A DNA stretch of 64,000 nt from RGIG3528 sp045616485. GTDB lineage: Bacteria > Bacillota > Clostridia > Lachnospirales > Lachnospiraceae. Below the pieces are notes generated by a model, which saw nothing but the letters and a program-made list of their open reading frames with translations, made no database searches and was not told the origin of the DNA. The stretch is taken from positions 1 to 64,000 of the forward strand of contig JAZLGU010000083.1 of assembly GCA_045616485.1 (NCBI GenBank), in the 5' to 3' direction. The position numbers were made by a program, and so were the translations under genes. How positions within the stretch are numbered: position 1 is the stretch's first letter; every line of letters begins with the position of its first letter. This document shows, one piece after another, positions 34,116-44,038 of the stretch.

Positions 34116-34802
34116 TTATTTAAGATAAAAACTATTAGGATCGTTTTCACCTGTTAAATGCACATATTTAATGCCTGCTGCTTTTGCCCCTTCAATATCG
34201 CTATATGCACTGTCTCCATGCATGCGAGATCTCATTCTATCCATATTATACCTATCCAGCAGTATATCAAAAAAAGCCTTGTCCGGCTTCATGCAGCCAA
34301 AGTCACTGGATATCAGCTGGTCCTCTGTGAGCCTGTCCAGACCGAACATGGTAATCTCAGGCCAGGTATATGACCTTTGTGCATTACTTAGGATATAAGG
34401 ATGTTTCCCTGCTGCAGCTATCTGCCTGAGACTTTCCTCTACCCCCGGGAAAAGCTTAGCATAAATACGTGAAGAAATTCTGAACTCATAGGATATTTCA
34501 TTCAGCTCCTCATCAGATAAAATGCCGTTACCGTATCTTTCAAAAAGCTCACGGTACACAGGAATAATGTCTATCTCTACAGCAGTATACTTTCCTTCTG
34601 CCGCGGCTTCTTCTCTCTTCTTTTTATCCAGGTCAAAAAAATCTTTTCTGAAAGTGTAGTAAGGTGGCAGACTAAGCCTTCTTTTTTTTAGGCACTTGTA
34701 CCACTTTTTCCATGTGGATGCTGCCTGCTCATCTGTACGAATATCAATTAAGGTGCCATATAAATCAAATATGTAATTATCTATACCTGCATCTAAAATC
34801 AT
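34116..34802 (-). CDS. HAD-family hydrolase (phosphatase-like)
   Basis: 228 residues. HAD motif I is NYIFDLYGTLIDI (nucleophile Asp; Tyr in place of the second Asp, common in this group). Motif II is YILSNAQRSY (Ser/Thr-type position), motif III involves K in GCMKPDKAFFD, and motif IV is GDSAYSDIEGAKAAG. It probably acts on small phosphorylated metabolites. Full length. First gene of the run leading to YugP and the PqqD-kinase. Confidence 0.88.
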   Translation of the reverse strand: MILDAGIDNYIFDLYGTLIDIRTDEQAASTWKKWYKCLKKRRLSLPPYYTFRKDFFDLDKKKREEAAAEGKYTAVEIDIIPVYRELFERYGNGILSDEELNEISYEFRISSRIYAKLFPGVEESLRQIAAAGKHPYILSNAQRSYTWPEITMFGLDRLTEDQLISSDFGCMKPDKAFFDILLDRYNMDRMRSRMHGDSAYSDIEGAKAAGIKYVHLTGENDPNSFYLK

Positions 34803-34848
34803 TTACTGCTCCATATCAGCTTTTTATAATAAGTATAGCATTCTCTTC

Positions 34849-34879
34849 AAAAAAAATCGAGAAGGATTTCCTTCCCGAT
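34849..34879 (-). terminator. Terminator of the arabinan operon
   Basis: Stem ATCGGGAAGG / CCTTCTCGAT on the minus strand (34870-34879 with 34856-34865, one G-T pair), loop AAAT, then a run of seven or more Ts (34849-34855). It follows the stop of the last operon gene at 34889. Confidence 0.88.
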
Positions 34880-34888
34880 TTTTGCAAC

Positions 34889-36916
34889 TTATTTAAAGCT
34901 CTTTACACCCCATATTGTCACCTGATTTGTATCACCAAGCGCTGTAAATACTGTGGTTTCTATAGTGGAATTCTCCACCTTCATATTGAACATAAGGCCT
35001 GAGTAGCATACATCATCGATGGTAATGTAGATATATGGCTTACCATCTACCAGCTCCCATTTGCCGGCGTAATCACCGGTAATAGTGCCATCTTCATTAA
35101 GATTAGCAATTTTAGCCTTCTTTGCCTCCAGATTTGCATAATCAATATTAAGCTCATGAAGGATGATCTCATACTGACCTGCAACAGCCTTCTTATCCAC
35201 ACCCTTATTGTAGTCCACTTCCTCTCCATCAGTCTGGTAAGGAGCTGCTACCAGCCAGCCTTCCTTGTTTTGGAAAAGCTGATGTACCTTTACATAATGG
35301 CCCTCTGTACCATTGGTGGTACGAGTATGATATACGATATAAGCTCTGCCATCGTCATCTACAAAAGCTGAATTGTGTCCCTGTGCTACCTGCCCGTAGT
35401 TGAAGGTACGCCATTTATAGCCACCAAAGAGTCTTACACCTATATTGTCATTAAAATTCTTTACGTAAGAATCATAGAAAGGAGTATTACCCTTCTCATC
35501 TACAAAATCACGATCAGGATATTTACTTCTATAGATTCTGATATTATATCCGCCCGCTGCCTCTAAAGCACCGTATGATACAAAGAGGTAGTAGTAATTG
35601 CCTATTTTCTGGATATAAGATGCCTCACCTGAAACATACCAGCCACCAGCTATCTTACGGCCAAAGTATGGATCTGAATGATCATTATCTTCATACTTTA
35701 CTGTGTAGTCACGAAGTCCTGTATTCTCGTCCAATTCCAGGATAAAGATACCGCCTGACCAGGAGCCATAGGACATGAAGAGATTACCATTATCATCGTA
35801 GAAAACACAAGGGTCGATACAGTTGGGGTATTTATGTCCCCATTTACCGTTTCTTACACCGTAATCGGAATATCTCTTGGCCATGGTAGTCTCGCCGGTA
35901 GCCTGCGCCACATCTGTCTGGGCATAGTCCCCTGCCATAAAGCCGCCCATAACTACAGAGCCGGCATAATCATATGGACCTTCTGCTTTATCAGCTGTAA
36001 GAAGAACAATATTGGACTTCCAGTTATCACCATTTGCAGACAGATACATGCAGTATTTTCCCATAACAGGATTCCATATAACGTCCGGAGCCCAAAGGTA
36101 ATCAAACCACTGGCCGGCGCTCTCATCCTTATTCCAGGCTCTGATTTGTTTTTTAACATCCTCTGTAAAAGATGCTCTGAAAGCACTATCCAGATTGGTC
36201 CAGTTCTTTAAATCATTTGTCTTACTGAATCCCATATGGGTACCAAATATATAGTATGTGCCATCCTTATCCTTAAAAATGGAAGGATCGTGACATGTAG
36301 TCTGCTTGGCATTGGAAAGCTCTGCACCGCTTAGGGAAATTTTCTGCTGTAAAACATGTAATTCCATAACGCTTCTTAATGTTACTTCCTTTCCATCATA
36401 AGTAAACTTATGATATGGTCTGATTTTCACGGTCTCATACTCTGCTGCCTTGCTACCGGTATTATCCTTGCCGGCAGTAAAGGTCTCTCCGGACTTTCCT
36501 ACAAGAGAGCCGGAAACAGATACTGTTTCACCGGGCTTAATAATGGCAAACTTTGTAGGTGCAGTAGTGCCCTCTGCCACAGTCATCCCCTCAATCTCGT
36601 CATACTTAAAGTCAAAGGAATTGACCTGCCAGTAGGCTCTGTTATTGGTAATGGAAATAGTATATTCTACCGTCTCACCTGCAGCATAGGAATCCTTGTT
36701 TGTGGAAATGGTAATTTCTATATCCTTATCCTTAACTGTAGTTGAAAATACAGGTTTTTCCGGAACAGGTGTGCTTTCATTACCATTGGAAGGAGTCTTA
36801 CTTGGGTCACCGGAATTGGTGTTATCCGAAGCTCCGCAGCCTGTAAATGCCATACAAAAAGCCAATGAAAAAGCTGCTGCTCTTCTCCCTATGGTAGAGA
36901 ATTTTCTAAAATTCAT
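34889..36916 (-). CDS. Lipoprotein glycoside hydrolase family 43 (endo-arabinanase type)
   Basis: 675 residues. Lipobox AFTGCGAS, a Ser/Thr/Pro linker, a CARDB/Ig-like domain (about 55-160), a five-bladed GH43 catalytic domain (about 205-560) and a small beta-barrel C-terminal domain (about 575-675). Catalytic residues by motif: Asp in TTCHDPSIFKDKDGTYYIFG, Asp in YPNCIDPCVFYDDNGNLF, Glu in VSGEASYIQKIG. The architecture fits surface endo-1,5-alpha-L-arabinanases. It cuts arabinan outside the cell for import by the operon's transporters. Last gene of the operon. Confidence 0.87.
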   Translation of the reverse strand: MNFRKFSTIGRRAAAFSLAFCMAFTGCGASDNTNSGDPSKTPSNGNESTPVPEKPVFSTTVKDKDIEITISTNKDSYAAGETVEYTISITNNRAYWQVNSFDFKYDEIEGMTVAEGTTAPTKFAIIKPGETVSVSGSLVGKSGETFTAGKDNTGSKAAEYETVKIRPYHKFTYDGKEVTLRSVMELHVLQQKISLSGAELSNAKQTTCHDPSIFKDKDGTYYIFGTHMGFSKTNDLKNWTNLDSAFRASFTEDVKKQIRAWNKDESAGQWFDYLWAPDVIWNPVMGKYCMYLSANGDNWKSNIVLLTADKAEGPYDYAGSVVMGGFMAGDYAQTDVAQATGETTMAKRYSDYGVRNGKWGHKYPNCIDPCVFYDDNGNLFMSYGSWSGGIFILELDENTGLRDYTVKYEDNDHSDPYFGRKIAGGWYVSGEASYIQKIGNYYYLFVSYGALEAAGGYNIRIYRSKYPDRDFVDEKGNTPFYDSYVKNFNDNIGVRLFGGYKWRTFNYGQVAQGHNSAFVDDDGRAYIVYHTRTTNGTEGHYVKVHQLFQNKEGWLVAAPYQTDGEEVDYNKGVDKKAVAGQYEIILHELNIDYANLEAKKAKIANLNEDGTITGDYAGKWELVDGKPYIYITIDDVCYSGLMFNMKVENSTIETTVFTALGDTNQVTIWGVKSFK

Positions 36917-36928
36917 ATAATACTCTCC

Positions 36929-37912
36929 TTAAGCTTTATACATATTGGAATAATCTAAAACAGGCAGGCCTGTCTCATCCCATTTTACTTCCATAAGCAT
37001 AGTATGTCTATTGGGATCGTATAAAGGATCACCTACTATGTCTAAATATGTGCGGGCATGAAATACACATACCGGATTGCCTTTTTCATCTACTGTAAAG
37101 CTGTTATGGCCGGGGCCATAAAATCCCTTCTCACGGTCAGAACGAAGTACAGGCTTTTTCTCCTTTTTCCACTGATGTGGATCTAAAAGATTGTCATTTT
37201 CATCAATGGATAAAAGGCCTATGCAGTAGCATTCTCCGGTAGCGCTGGCAGAAAAGCTTACGTAAATCCTGCCATCATGCTTAATAACAGCAGGTCCTTC
37301 ATTTACCCAGATATCTACTCTCTCCCAGTCATAGTCCGGGGTAGTAAGGAGCACCTGCGCAGTCTTAAGCTTATAAGCAGACTCCATTTTCGCTATATAG
37401 AGATTGGAAATACCAATGCCTACAGATACTTTTTCTGCCCAGATATAATAATATTCCCCTTTGTTTTCCAAAATAGTGGCATCCAGAGAAAAAGATTCAA
37501 AGGAATAGATATCATCATCGCTTCTTTGTATCTTACCCTTTTCTACCCACTCATCCTTCATAGGGTCCGGGCCCTGGCACTCCAGCACGTAAGGCCTTAT
37601 ATTCCAGATGGCATCACGCTCGCCGCCTGCAAAATAAATATACCATTTTCCGAAAATAAAGTGAAGCTCAGGCGCCCAGATGTGATGGCTCATAGGGCCG
37701 CATTCATGCTTGGTCCATATAGTTTTTTCATCAGCTTCTTTAAGTCCCAGAAGTGTGTCTGAGCAACGCAATACGATTTTATCGTAAGCAGGTACAGAGG
37801 CTGTAAAATAGTATTTTCCTTCAGTGCTTCTTGTTACATACGGATCTGCCCTTTGTTCTATAAAAGGAGTGTTGTACTCAGTGAGTAATCCGTTTCTTGG
37901 TCTTTCTTCCAT
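36929..37912 (-). CDS. Glycoside hydrolase family 43 (exo-arabinofuranosidase type), cytoplasmic
   Basis: 327 residues from ATG 37912; a GTG ten codons upstream (37942) is an alternative. There is no signal peptide. GH43 beta-propeller motifs: IEQRADPYVTRSTEGKYYFT (Asp), FSLDATILENKGEYYYIW (Asp), WVNEGPAVIKHDGRIYVSFS (Glu). The HIWAPELHFIFGKWYIYFAGG block is typical of alpha-L-arabinofuranosidase-like GH43. It probably trims imported arabino-oligosaccharides. A run of hairpins separates it from the LamG lipoprotein gene. Confidence 0.87.
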   Translation of the reverse strand: MEERPRNGLLTEYNTPFIEQRADPYVTRSTEGKYYFTASVPAYDKIVLRCSDTLLGLKEADEKTIWTKHECGPMSHHIWAPELHFIFGKWYIYFAGGERDAIWNIRPYVLECQGPDPMKDEWVEKGKIQRSDDDIYSFESFSLDATILENKGEYYYIWAEKVSVGIGISNLYIAKMESAYKLKTAQVLLTTPDYDWERVDIWVNEGPAVIKHDGRIYVSFSASATGECYCIGLLSIDENDNLLDPHQWKKEKKPVLRSDREKGFYGPGHNSFTVDEKGNPVCVFHARTYLDIVGDPLYDPNRHTMLMEVKWDETGLPVLDYSNMYKA

Positions 37913-37951
37913 TGTTTTATCCCCCGATAATGTATTTTTCACTTATTCCCA

Positions 37952-38001
37952 GCCATATCACTGAGGATTGAGATATGGCAGGGATAAGGGAAAAATCCCT
38001 G
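37952..38001 (-). promoter_or_regulatory. Intercistronic double hairpin after the LamG lipoprotein gene
   Basis: Two adjacent stems: GCCATATC/GATATGGC (37952-37959 with 37972-37979) and CAGGGAT/ATCCCTG (37979-37985 with 37995-38001). There is no clear T-run, so mRNA stabilisation or partial termination is more likely than full termination. Confidence 0.5.
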
Positions 38002-38014
38002 TTAATTCATTTCA

Positions 38015-40393
38015 TTATTCGAAAATAAGCTGAGCCTTTTCAAGTGTGAATGTCATATAGAGAGGTCCGTCAATAGCAATGTTCTTGTAGGACTGAGTAT
38101 ATGTCTTACCCTCAGCTGTAGTAACTACTGCTACTACGTCTGCTGTTGTACCATTGTTTGTAACTGTAACCTCAACATCAGCGCCATCCATATCTGACTT
38201 GTATGTATCCCAGTTCCAGTTAGATGTTACTTCCCAGCCAAGCTCGGAAAGATTGCTGCCTGTGTTGAGAGCATACTTCCAACCATAGTTATCTGCACGC
38301 ATTACGCCATACTCAGCATAACCTTCTGCAAATGTTGGAAGTGCAGGATCTGAAGAGTGGCCTGTAGGTGTATTCTGAAGGATTACTACGAAGTTCTCCC
38401 AATTGTTGTCACCTGCTGTATAGTTCTTAAACTTAACAGTCTTGGAGCCATTTGCAGGTACTGCCCAGATATCAGAGAAAGCTGACCAGAAAGGCTGTGC
38501 AAGAGAACCAACTGTTGTAGGCTCAAATACAAGATATGCCTTCTCAAGTGTAAGTGTTACATAAAGATCGCCATCAATTGCGATATTCTTGTAAGACTGT
38601 GTATATGTCTTACCCTCAGCTGTAGTAACTACTGCTACTACGTCTGCTGTTGTACCATTGTTTGTAACTGTGAGAGCTACCTTTGCGCCATCAAGATCGG
38701 ACTTAAAGGTATCCCAGTTCCAGTCAGATGTTACTTCCCAGCCAAGCTCGGAAAGATTGTTGGCTGTGTTGAGAGCACCCTTCCAACCATAGTTATCTGC
38801 ACGCATTACGCCATACTCAAGATAACCTGCTGTATCTTCTGCACTATGACCTGTAGCAACGTTCTGAAGGATTACTACGAAGTTCTCCCAATTGTTGTCA
38901 CCTGCTGTAAAGTTAGTGAAATTGATAGTCTTTGATGTGCCTGCAGGTACTGCCCAGATATCAGAGAATGCCTGCCAGAAGCCCTGTGCAAGAGAGCCAA
39001 CTGTCTTACCTGTTACTTTTGCCTGATCAACTACAGAAAGAATATCTGTATAAGCTTTAGCTGTACCTACTGTTACAGTAGCTACATTTGCAGCTGTGAA
39101 CTTAACCTCGCCGGCATTATCTGTACCATTGTAGTCTACATTGGAAATCTTAACTGTGTAGTTGTCGCCCTCACGGGAAATAGCAGCCTTAACGCTTGTC
39201 TCAACCATTACAGACTTTTCCCATGTATTCCAGTTACCCCAGCTATATGTGAAGCTTGTCTCGGCCATTTCTGCACCGTTAAGAGTACCTGTCATATCTG
39301 CATTTACACGAGCAACAACATTACCTGCTGCATCCTTGAAAAGGAAGTAGTAGTTGTTCTTTGTATCCTTACCATCAGACCAGTGCTTTAACTTGTAAGT
39401 CAGAGTATGGCCATCTGTCATAGCAGAATCCTTGTCATAAACAACATCAGCTACAGAGAAATCAAGTGCGCCAAGAGAAGCAATAGCATTATCGTCCTTC
39501 TTAACATCGATTACACGGGTAGGCTCCTCATACTTAGCTGTTGCGTCGCCTGCCTTGTAAAGAGTGGCAACCTGACCGGGAGTAAGAGCCTTATCGAATA
39601 CATAGATCTCATCGAAAGCGCCCTTGAATGTAGCATCCCAGTAGTTTACACCAATAAGGAAATCAAAATTATCGGAAGGTGTCATTGTGCCATTAACAAC
39701 ACTTATACCTTCGCCAAAAAGCTGACCATTTAAGTAAAGATCTGCTGCGATGCAGTTGCCATCCTCAGAAAGCTTAGATGGATCAACAACAAGTGTAATG
39801 TTTAACCACTGCTTCATATGCTCGTCAGCTTCTGCAGGAGCCCATGCAGGCCAAAGGTCTGCTGCGCCGTCACGTGACCAAATACAAGGGAAAGAAGGAC
39901 CTGCTGCGTTCCAGCCTGTTCTTGTGATATTAAGATAATGCTCGCTACCTGTAGCATCACCATGTACATCAGGACCAAGCTGAATAGAAGGCATGTAATC
40001 TGCAAATCTTGTAGCGTATGTCCAGAAGGAAAGGGTATAAGTATCACCTACACCATTTACATCCAGCTTGTAGCCGGAAATACCATCTGTGTAAAGAGCA
40101 TCACCCTTAACACCAGGGATGAAAACTACTTCTTTTTCGATGAGGTCTACACTACCTGCACCCTTCTGAGCAGGATGAATCTTGTCTGTTCCATCCTTCT
40201 TATCCATGGAGAAGTAATACTTAGCCTCAGGAAGTGCTTCATCCTGTTTATCAGGAGCCTTTGATGTTTCAGGCTGGTCTGATGCTGCCGGAGTATTGGT
40301 AGGCTCCGGCTGTTTCTTCTCGCCACAGCCTGCCAGCAATGTGGTAGCCAGCATGGCAGAAACGAGAAGTGTGCTTAAAAATCTCTTTCTCAT
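38015..40393 (-). CDS. LamG-domain lipoprotein with two tandem C-terminal repeat domains
   Basis: 792 residues from the ATG at 40393 (GGAGAG nine bases upstream). Lipobox ATTLLAGCGEK. A LamG/concanavalin-like domain (about 60-260: AKYYFSMDKKDGTDKIHPAQ, YTLSFWTYATRF, GAFDEIYVFDKALTPGQV), a middle beta domain (about 280-450), then two copies of a ~165-residue beta domain, each starting VGSLAQxFWxAFSDIWAVPA and ending in LEKAxLxFE. Likely a surface carbohydrate-binding protein that holds arabinan near the cell. No catalytic motif seen. It lies between the binding-protein gene and the GH43 genes. Confidence 0.85.
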   Translation of the reverse strand: MRKRFLSTLLVSAMLATTLLAGCGEKKQPEPTNTPAASDQPETSKAPDKQDEALPEAKYYFSMDKKDGTDKIHPAQKGAGSVDLIEKEVVFIPGVKGDALYTDGISGYKLDVNGVGDTYTLSFWTYATRFADYMPSIQLGPDVHGDATGSEHYLNITRTGWNAAGPSFPCIWSRDGAADLWPAWAPAEADEHMKQWLNITLVVDPSKLSEDGNCIAADLYLNGQLFGEGISVVNGTMTPSDNFDFLIGVNYWDATFKGAFDEIYVFDKALTPGQVATLYKAGDATAKYEEPTRVIDVKKDDNAIASLGALDFSVADVVYDKDSAMTDGHTLTYKLKHWSDGKDTKNNYYFLFKDAAGNVVARVNADMTGTLNGAEMAETSFTYSWGNWNTWEKSVMVETSVKAAISREGDNYTVKISNVDYNGTDNAGEVKFTAANVATVTVGTAKAYTDILSVVDQAKVTGKTVGSLAQGFWQAFSDIWAVPAGTSKTINFTNFTAGDNNWENFVVILQNVATGHSAEDTAGYLEYGVMRADNYGWKGALNTANNLSELGWEVTSDWNWDTFKSDLDGAKVALTVTNNGTTADVVAVVTTAEGKTYTQSYKNIAIDGDLYVTLTLEKAYLVFEPTTVGSLAQPFWSAFSDIWAVPANGSKTVKFKNYTAGDNNWENFVVILQNTPTGHSSDPALPTFAEGYAEYGVMRADNYGWKYALNTGSNLSELGWEVTSNWNWDTYKSDMDGADVEVTVTNNGTTADVVAVVTTAEGKTYTQSYKNIAIDGPLYMTFTLEKAQLIFE
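38018..39010. repeat. In-frame tandem duplication inside the LamG lipoprotein gene
   Basis: Two ~500-bp segments, about 504 bp apart, encode the two C-terminal domains. Long stretches are almost identical at the DNA level (for example around 38087-38165 and 38591-38669), including silent positions, so the duplication is recent or kept uniform by gene conversion. The downstream-encoded copy has a ~10-residue insertion after the ILQN...GHS segment. Confidence 0.85.
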
Positions 40394-40464
40394 AACAAAA
40401 ACTCTCCTTTTTTTAATGTATGTATAATTTACATTCATTTTCATGGTAAAAAGTTAATTAAAAC

Positions 40465-41991
40465 TTATTTTGCGAAGGAATCGATTACTGCCTGATACTT
40501 TGCGATCTCCTCTGCGGAAAGGATGTTGTATCCTGTAGGTCCAAAGTAAGCAATCATACCCTCTGCATGGTAGTAGTTAGCCTGCTCAGTAGCTTCCTTT
40601 ACGTAGTCAGCTGCCTTAGCTGAGCCGCCGTCTACCAGATCATGAATACCAATCTTGTTGAAGTACTGATCACAGAAGTTCCAGTAACCTGCAATAGAGT
40701 ACCAGCCGTAAGGAACAGGTCTGGTAATGGAATCAAAATAGTCATTCCAGTAAGTTACATGGTCAGCATCTGTAGGGAAGAGCTTCTTAAAGCCATCCCA
40801 AACCTCAGGATCAAGATTCATAGGAAGAGGCATCTGGGAATTCTTAAGAGGTACATTTGAATCATTGGTAATGCTGGTATCAGAGTAAATCTTAATTCTT
40901 TCCTTCCAGCCTTCTACGCCCCAGCCCATCCACTTAAGAAGCAGATAAGCCTCGTAAGGATACTTACAGGAAGTAGAAACGCCGCCCAGGTACATATTAG
41001 CTATAACGTTGTGCTCTTTCTCATCAACAACATTTGGAGTTACATAAGGAATGATATCGATTTCAGGATATTCACTCTTAAAGCTCTCTGTATTCCAGAG
41101 ATTCTGGAAGGACCAGATACCCTCTGAAAAAACTGCTACGTGACCGGTAGCGCCAAACCATGTATCCCAGTTACCGGACCAGTCTTCCATAGCCTGTGTA
41201 TTCTGAGAAGGTGCTACATAGCCACCCAGCTTAAGGTCTGCGAACATCTGCTCACCAATAGCCCAGTACTGGAGGTCAAAGTCGTTACCATCGAAACCGA
41301 ACTCACCCTTGATAGCACGCTCTGCTCTGGAGCAGGCTGCAATGCCGTAAAGAGAGTCAAGTCTGTTGTAATATCCAAGACCAAAGTACTTCATGCCTGA
41401 ACGGTCATCCTTTGTTCCTTTTTTAATAAGGTCAAGCATTTCGTTCCAGGTCCAGTCTGTTCTGGGCATCTCAAGATTAAGGTGCTTAATAACGCTTCTG
41501 TCAACAAATACTGCACTTGGCCAGTAAACCATAGGAGCTGCAAAACGTCTGTTTGTATCGAAACAGCCGATACCGTACTCATTTACTGTTGCCATAAGAT
41601 TTTTGTTTTCAGGATCTGAATCCCAATACTCTGTGATATCCAGCCAATACTGATTGGAAAGAGCTGTATCAGAGTCTGTACCCTCGAAAACATCAGGGAA
41701 TTCCCTTGCTGCAGCTGCTGCAGAAAGGTCGGTAGACATATCCTCGATTACACGATGCTCTACCTTGATGTTTGGATACTTTTTCATAAATGCATCGGCA
41801 AGACGGGTAATTGTTTCAGGATCCTCGTAATGCCAGAAAGTAAGTGTGATGTTATCGGAAGTAACACCTGTTTCAGGGCTGCCCGGATTGTAGGACTGCT
41901 CCTCTTTTTTGCCGCATGCTGTAAGCATTGAAGCCAGCATAGTAACAAACATGATAATTGCAACTACGCGTTTTCCGATTCCTCTCTTCAT
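40465..41991 (-). CDS. ABC sugar-binding lipoprotein (family 1) of the arabinan operon
   Basis: 508 residues. Lipobox SMLTACGKKE. Extracellular solute-binding family 1 features: ITLTFWHYEDPETITRLADAFMKKYPNIKVE at the start and GTDSDTALSNQYW, VFSEGIWSFQNLW, YLGGVSTSCKYPYEAYLLLKW later. Binds oligosaccharides for the permease pair 42055/42992, 63 bases upstream. Probable ligand: arabino-oligosaccharides, by context. Confidence 0.9.
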   Translation of the reverse strand: MKRGIGKRVVAIIMFVTMLASMLTACGKKEEQSYNPGSPETGVTSDNITLTFWHYEDPETITRLADAFMKKYPNIKVEHRVIEDMSTDLSAAAAAREFPDVFEGTDSDTALSNQYWLDITEYWDSDPENKNLMATVNEYGIGCFDTNRRFAAPMVYWPSAVFVDRSVIKHLNLEMPRTDWTWNEMLDLIKKGTKDDRSGMKYFGLGYYNRLDSLYGIAACSRAERAIKGEFGFDGNDFDLQYWAIGEQMFADLKLGGYVAPSQNTQAMEDWSGNWDTWFGATGHVAVFSEGIWSFQNLWNTESFKSEYPEIDIIPYVTPNVVDEKEHNVIANMYLGGVSTSCKYPYEAYLLLKWMGWGVEGWKERIKIYSDTSITNDSNVPLKNSQMPLPMNLDPEVWDGFKKLFPTDADHVTYWNDYFDSITRPVPYGWYSIAGYWNFCDQYFNKIGIHDLVDGGSAKAADYVKEATEQANYYHAEGMIAYFGPTGYNILSAEEIAKYQAVIDSFAK

Positions 41992-42054
41992 AAATTCTTC
42001 TCCTTTTTTCTCTGTATAATATGGCAGTTATCTGCCTAAGAGACAAAATAATAG

Positions 42055-43059
42055 TTATTCTCCGGTAATACCGGTGCGGTCAATACTTTCGATAAAGTAT
42101 CTTTGAAGTATAAAGTACATAATAAGAAGTGGCAAAATGCTTATGGTAGTAGCCGCCATTCTGACGGATTCATTCAAGGCCGTAGCCATATCTCCTGTCT
42201 GTGCCTTATTATTAAAAGATGTATCGAAATTGCTAAGCTGTACTACGAGATTGGTCCAATGACTTTGCTTGGTCAATCCCTTTACGTACATTTCCGTAAG
42301 GTAGGATTCGTTCCAATACCATACGAAAGAAAACAGTAAAACTGTGATAATGGCAGGTACTGCAGATGGTACTGCGATTCTTAGGAATGCTCTGAAATGT
42401 CCTGCACCATCTATGGATGCTGCTTCCATTAATACCTTTGGTACCTGTTTAAAGAAAGAGTAAAAAATCAGGATGAAAATCGGTGCATTGAGACCGTTTC
42501 CAAAAAGAGCCGGTAATACGAAAGCCCACAAAGTCCCCAGAATCTTTACATTGTTGTAAAGAACATATGTAGGGATCATGGTGACCTGAGCCGGCAAAAT
42601 GTATGAGAAAATCAGTATTCCCATACAAAGCTTTTTACCCTTAAAGTCGTATCTGGCAAAGCCATATCCGATAATCATGCAGATAAATACATTGCAAAGA
42701 GTCGGTGCTCCTGCTATGACAATACCCTTTAGTAAGCTTCTCCAAAAGTCCATGGACTTGGCTGCATCTATGTAATTTTGGAGATACAGACTGCTGGGAA
42801 TCCATTTTACGGAAGAATCCAAAAGGTCATCTCTGTTCATAAAGCTTGTACTTATCATATAAAGCATGGGGTAGAGATACACAAAGCCTATACATATAAG
42901 CAGCGCGTAGACTACTATCTGCTTGCCGACACCATCTTTTTCACGGGTACCAAATATAAATTTGTGCACCTTCTCTCGAGTGAAGCGTTTTTTAGTAGTC
43001 TGATTCGCCCGAATAGGTCTTGAATTTTCCGCTTCTATTCTTTTCGCGCTGTCTTGCAT
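42055..43059 (-). CDS. ABC sugar permease, MalG type
   Basis: 334 residues from ATG 43059, which has GGGGGGAG four bases upstream. The frame extends 30 codons further inside the preceding gene, but that part (KRWQDLRKKSLGSRKRF) is an out-of-frame reading of the partner permease's tail. Six helices; the inner-membrane EAA loop is visible (LMEAASIDGAGHFRAFLRIAVPSA), which docks an ATPase. It overlaps the end of the partner permease gene by 68 bases. Confidence 0.9.
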   Translation of the reverse strand: MQDSAKRIEAENSRPIRANQTTKKRFTREKVHKFIFGTREKDGVGKQIVVYALLICIGFVYLYPMLYMISTSFMNRDDLLDSSVKWIPSSLYLQNYIDAAKSMDFWRSLLKGIVIAGAPTLCNVFICMIIGYGFARYDFKGKKLCMGILIFSYILPAQVTMIPTYVLYNNVKILGTLWAFVLPALFGNGLNAPIFILIFYSFFKQVPKVLMEAASIDGAGHFRAFLRIAVPSAVPAIITVLLFSFVWYWNESYLTEMYVKGLTKQSHWTNLVVQLSNFDTSFNNKAQTGDMATALNESVRMAATTISILPLLIMYFILQRYFIESIDRTGITGE

Positions 43060-44038
43060 GACGCTCCCCCCTTCTTTGAATCTTTTTCTGGAGCCTAAGC
43101 TCTTTTTTCTTAAGTCTTGCCACCTTTTTAACCTGGCGATCATAAACATCCTTTTTATTACCTAAAAGCAGGAAGAAAAGCCCTACAATTAAAGTAACTA
43201 CTACTGAATACATCCATGCCATGGCTGATGCATAGCCATATCCCTTTTCCTTTGTACCGGAGAACATGGCATTTTTAATCATGGTGATTAATGCATTCTG
43301 CTCATTGCTGGAAAGGAATATTACTGTGTAAATGGCATTCAGCATTATCATGGGCTTAATGGTAGGAAGAGTAATCTTCCAGAAGCATTCCCATGCGGAG
43401 CCACCGTCAATCTTGGCAGCTTCATACTGAGAAGGATCAACTTTTTGCAGTGCTGACAGGAAAATCAGTATCTGCACGCCTGAGTACCACAGAGTCATAA
43501 TCATATTGGAAAAAATGTCTCCGATGGACTGAGCTGCCTTGGTAGGCAGGAAGGTATCAAAGGCTGCTACAATAGACTGAACATTCATTGCCGGGATTTT
43601 CGAAGCACCTTCGGATACCAGCATGTTCATTACAGGTCCTGATACTATGATAACCGGCAGGAAGAAAATAAGTCTGAAAAAGCCTCTCATCTTAATCTTG
43701 CCATTTAACATAATCGCAATCATCAAAGCAAATACCACAATGATAGGTACCTGTACTATAGTCTGCCAGATGTAGGTCACCAGCTGCTGTGGGAATTCAG
43801 GATTCTCCAGCCAGATCTGGGTGAAATTACCTGTACCTACAAAATTAAACTTTGTTTCCAGAGGTGTGATTCTGATATTGAACCACATGTAGTAGAAGGA
43901 CTGTCCCAGCGGGTAAAAAAGGAAAGCAATGACTCCGATAATCCATGGAGCTATAAAGAAATATCCCGCTCTGGCTTCTCTTTTTTCAAGCTTGCCAAGC
44001 TTTACCTTAGGTTTGGTAGTTTTCTTATTTTTACTCAT
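42992..44038 (-). CDS. ABC sugar permease, MalF/UgpA type
   Basis: 348 residues. Six helices; EAA loop QYEAAKIDGGSAWECFWKITLP. An unusually long basic C-terminal tail (VKKVARLKKKELRLQKKI..., about 50 residues), whose coding DNA overlaps the start of the partner permease by 68 bases. Its start overlaps the end of the DUF5696 gene by four bases. Confidence 0.9.
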   Translation of the reverse strand: MSKNKKTTKPKVKLGKLEKREARAGYFFIAPWIIGVIAFLFYPLGQSFYYMWFNIRITPLETKFNFVGTGNFTQIWLENPEFPQQLVTYIWQTIVQVPIIVVFALMIAIMLNGKIKMRGFFRLIFFLPVIIVSGPVMNMLVSEGASKIPAMNVQSIVAAFDTFLPTKAAQSIGDIFSNMIMTLWYSGVQILIFLSALQKVDPSQYEAAKIDGGSAWECFWKITLPTIKPMIMLNAIYTVIFLSSNEQNALITMIKNAMFSGTKEKGYGYASAMAWMYSVVVTLIVGLFFLLLGNKKDVYDRQVKKVARLKKKELRLQKKIQRRGERHARQREKNRSGKFKTYSGESDY

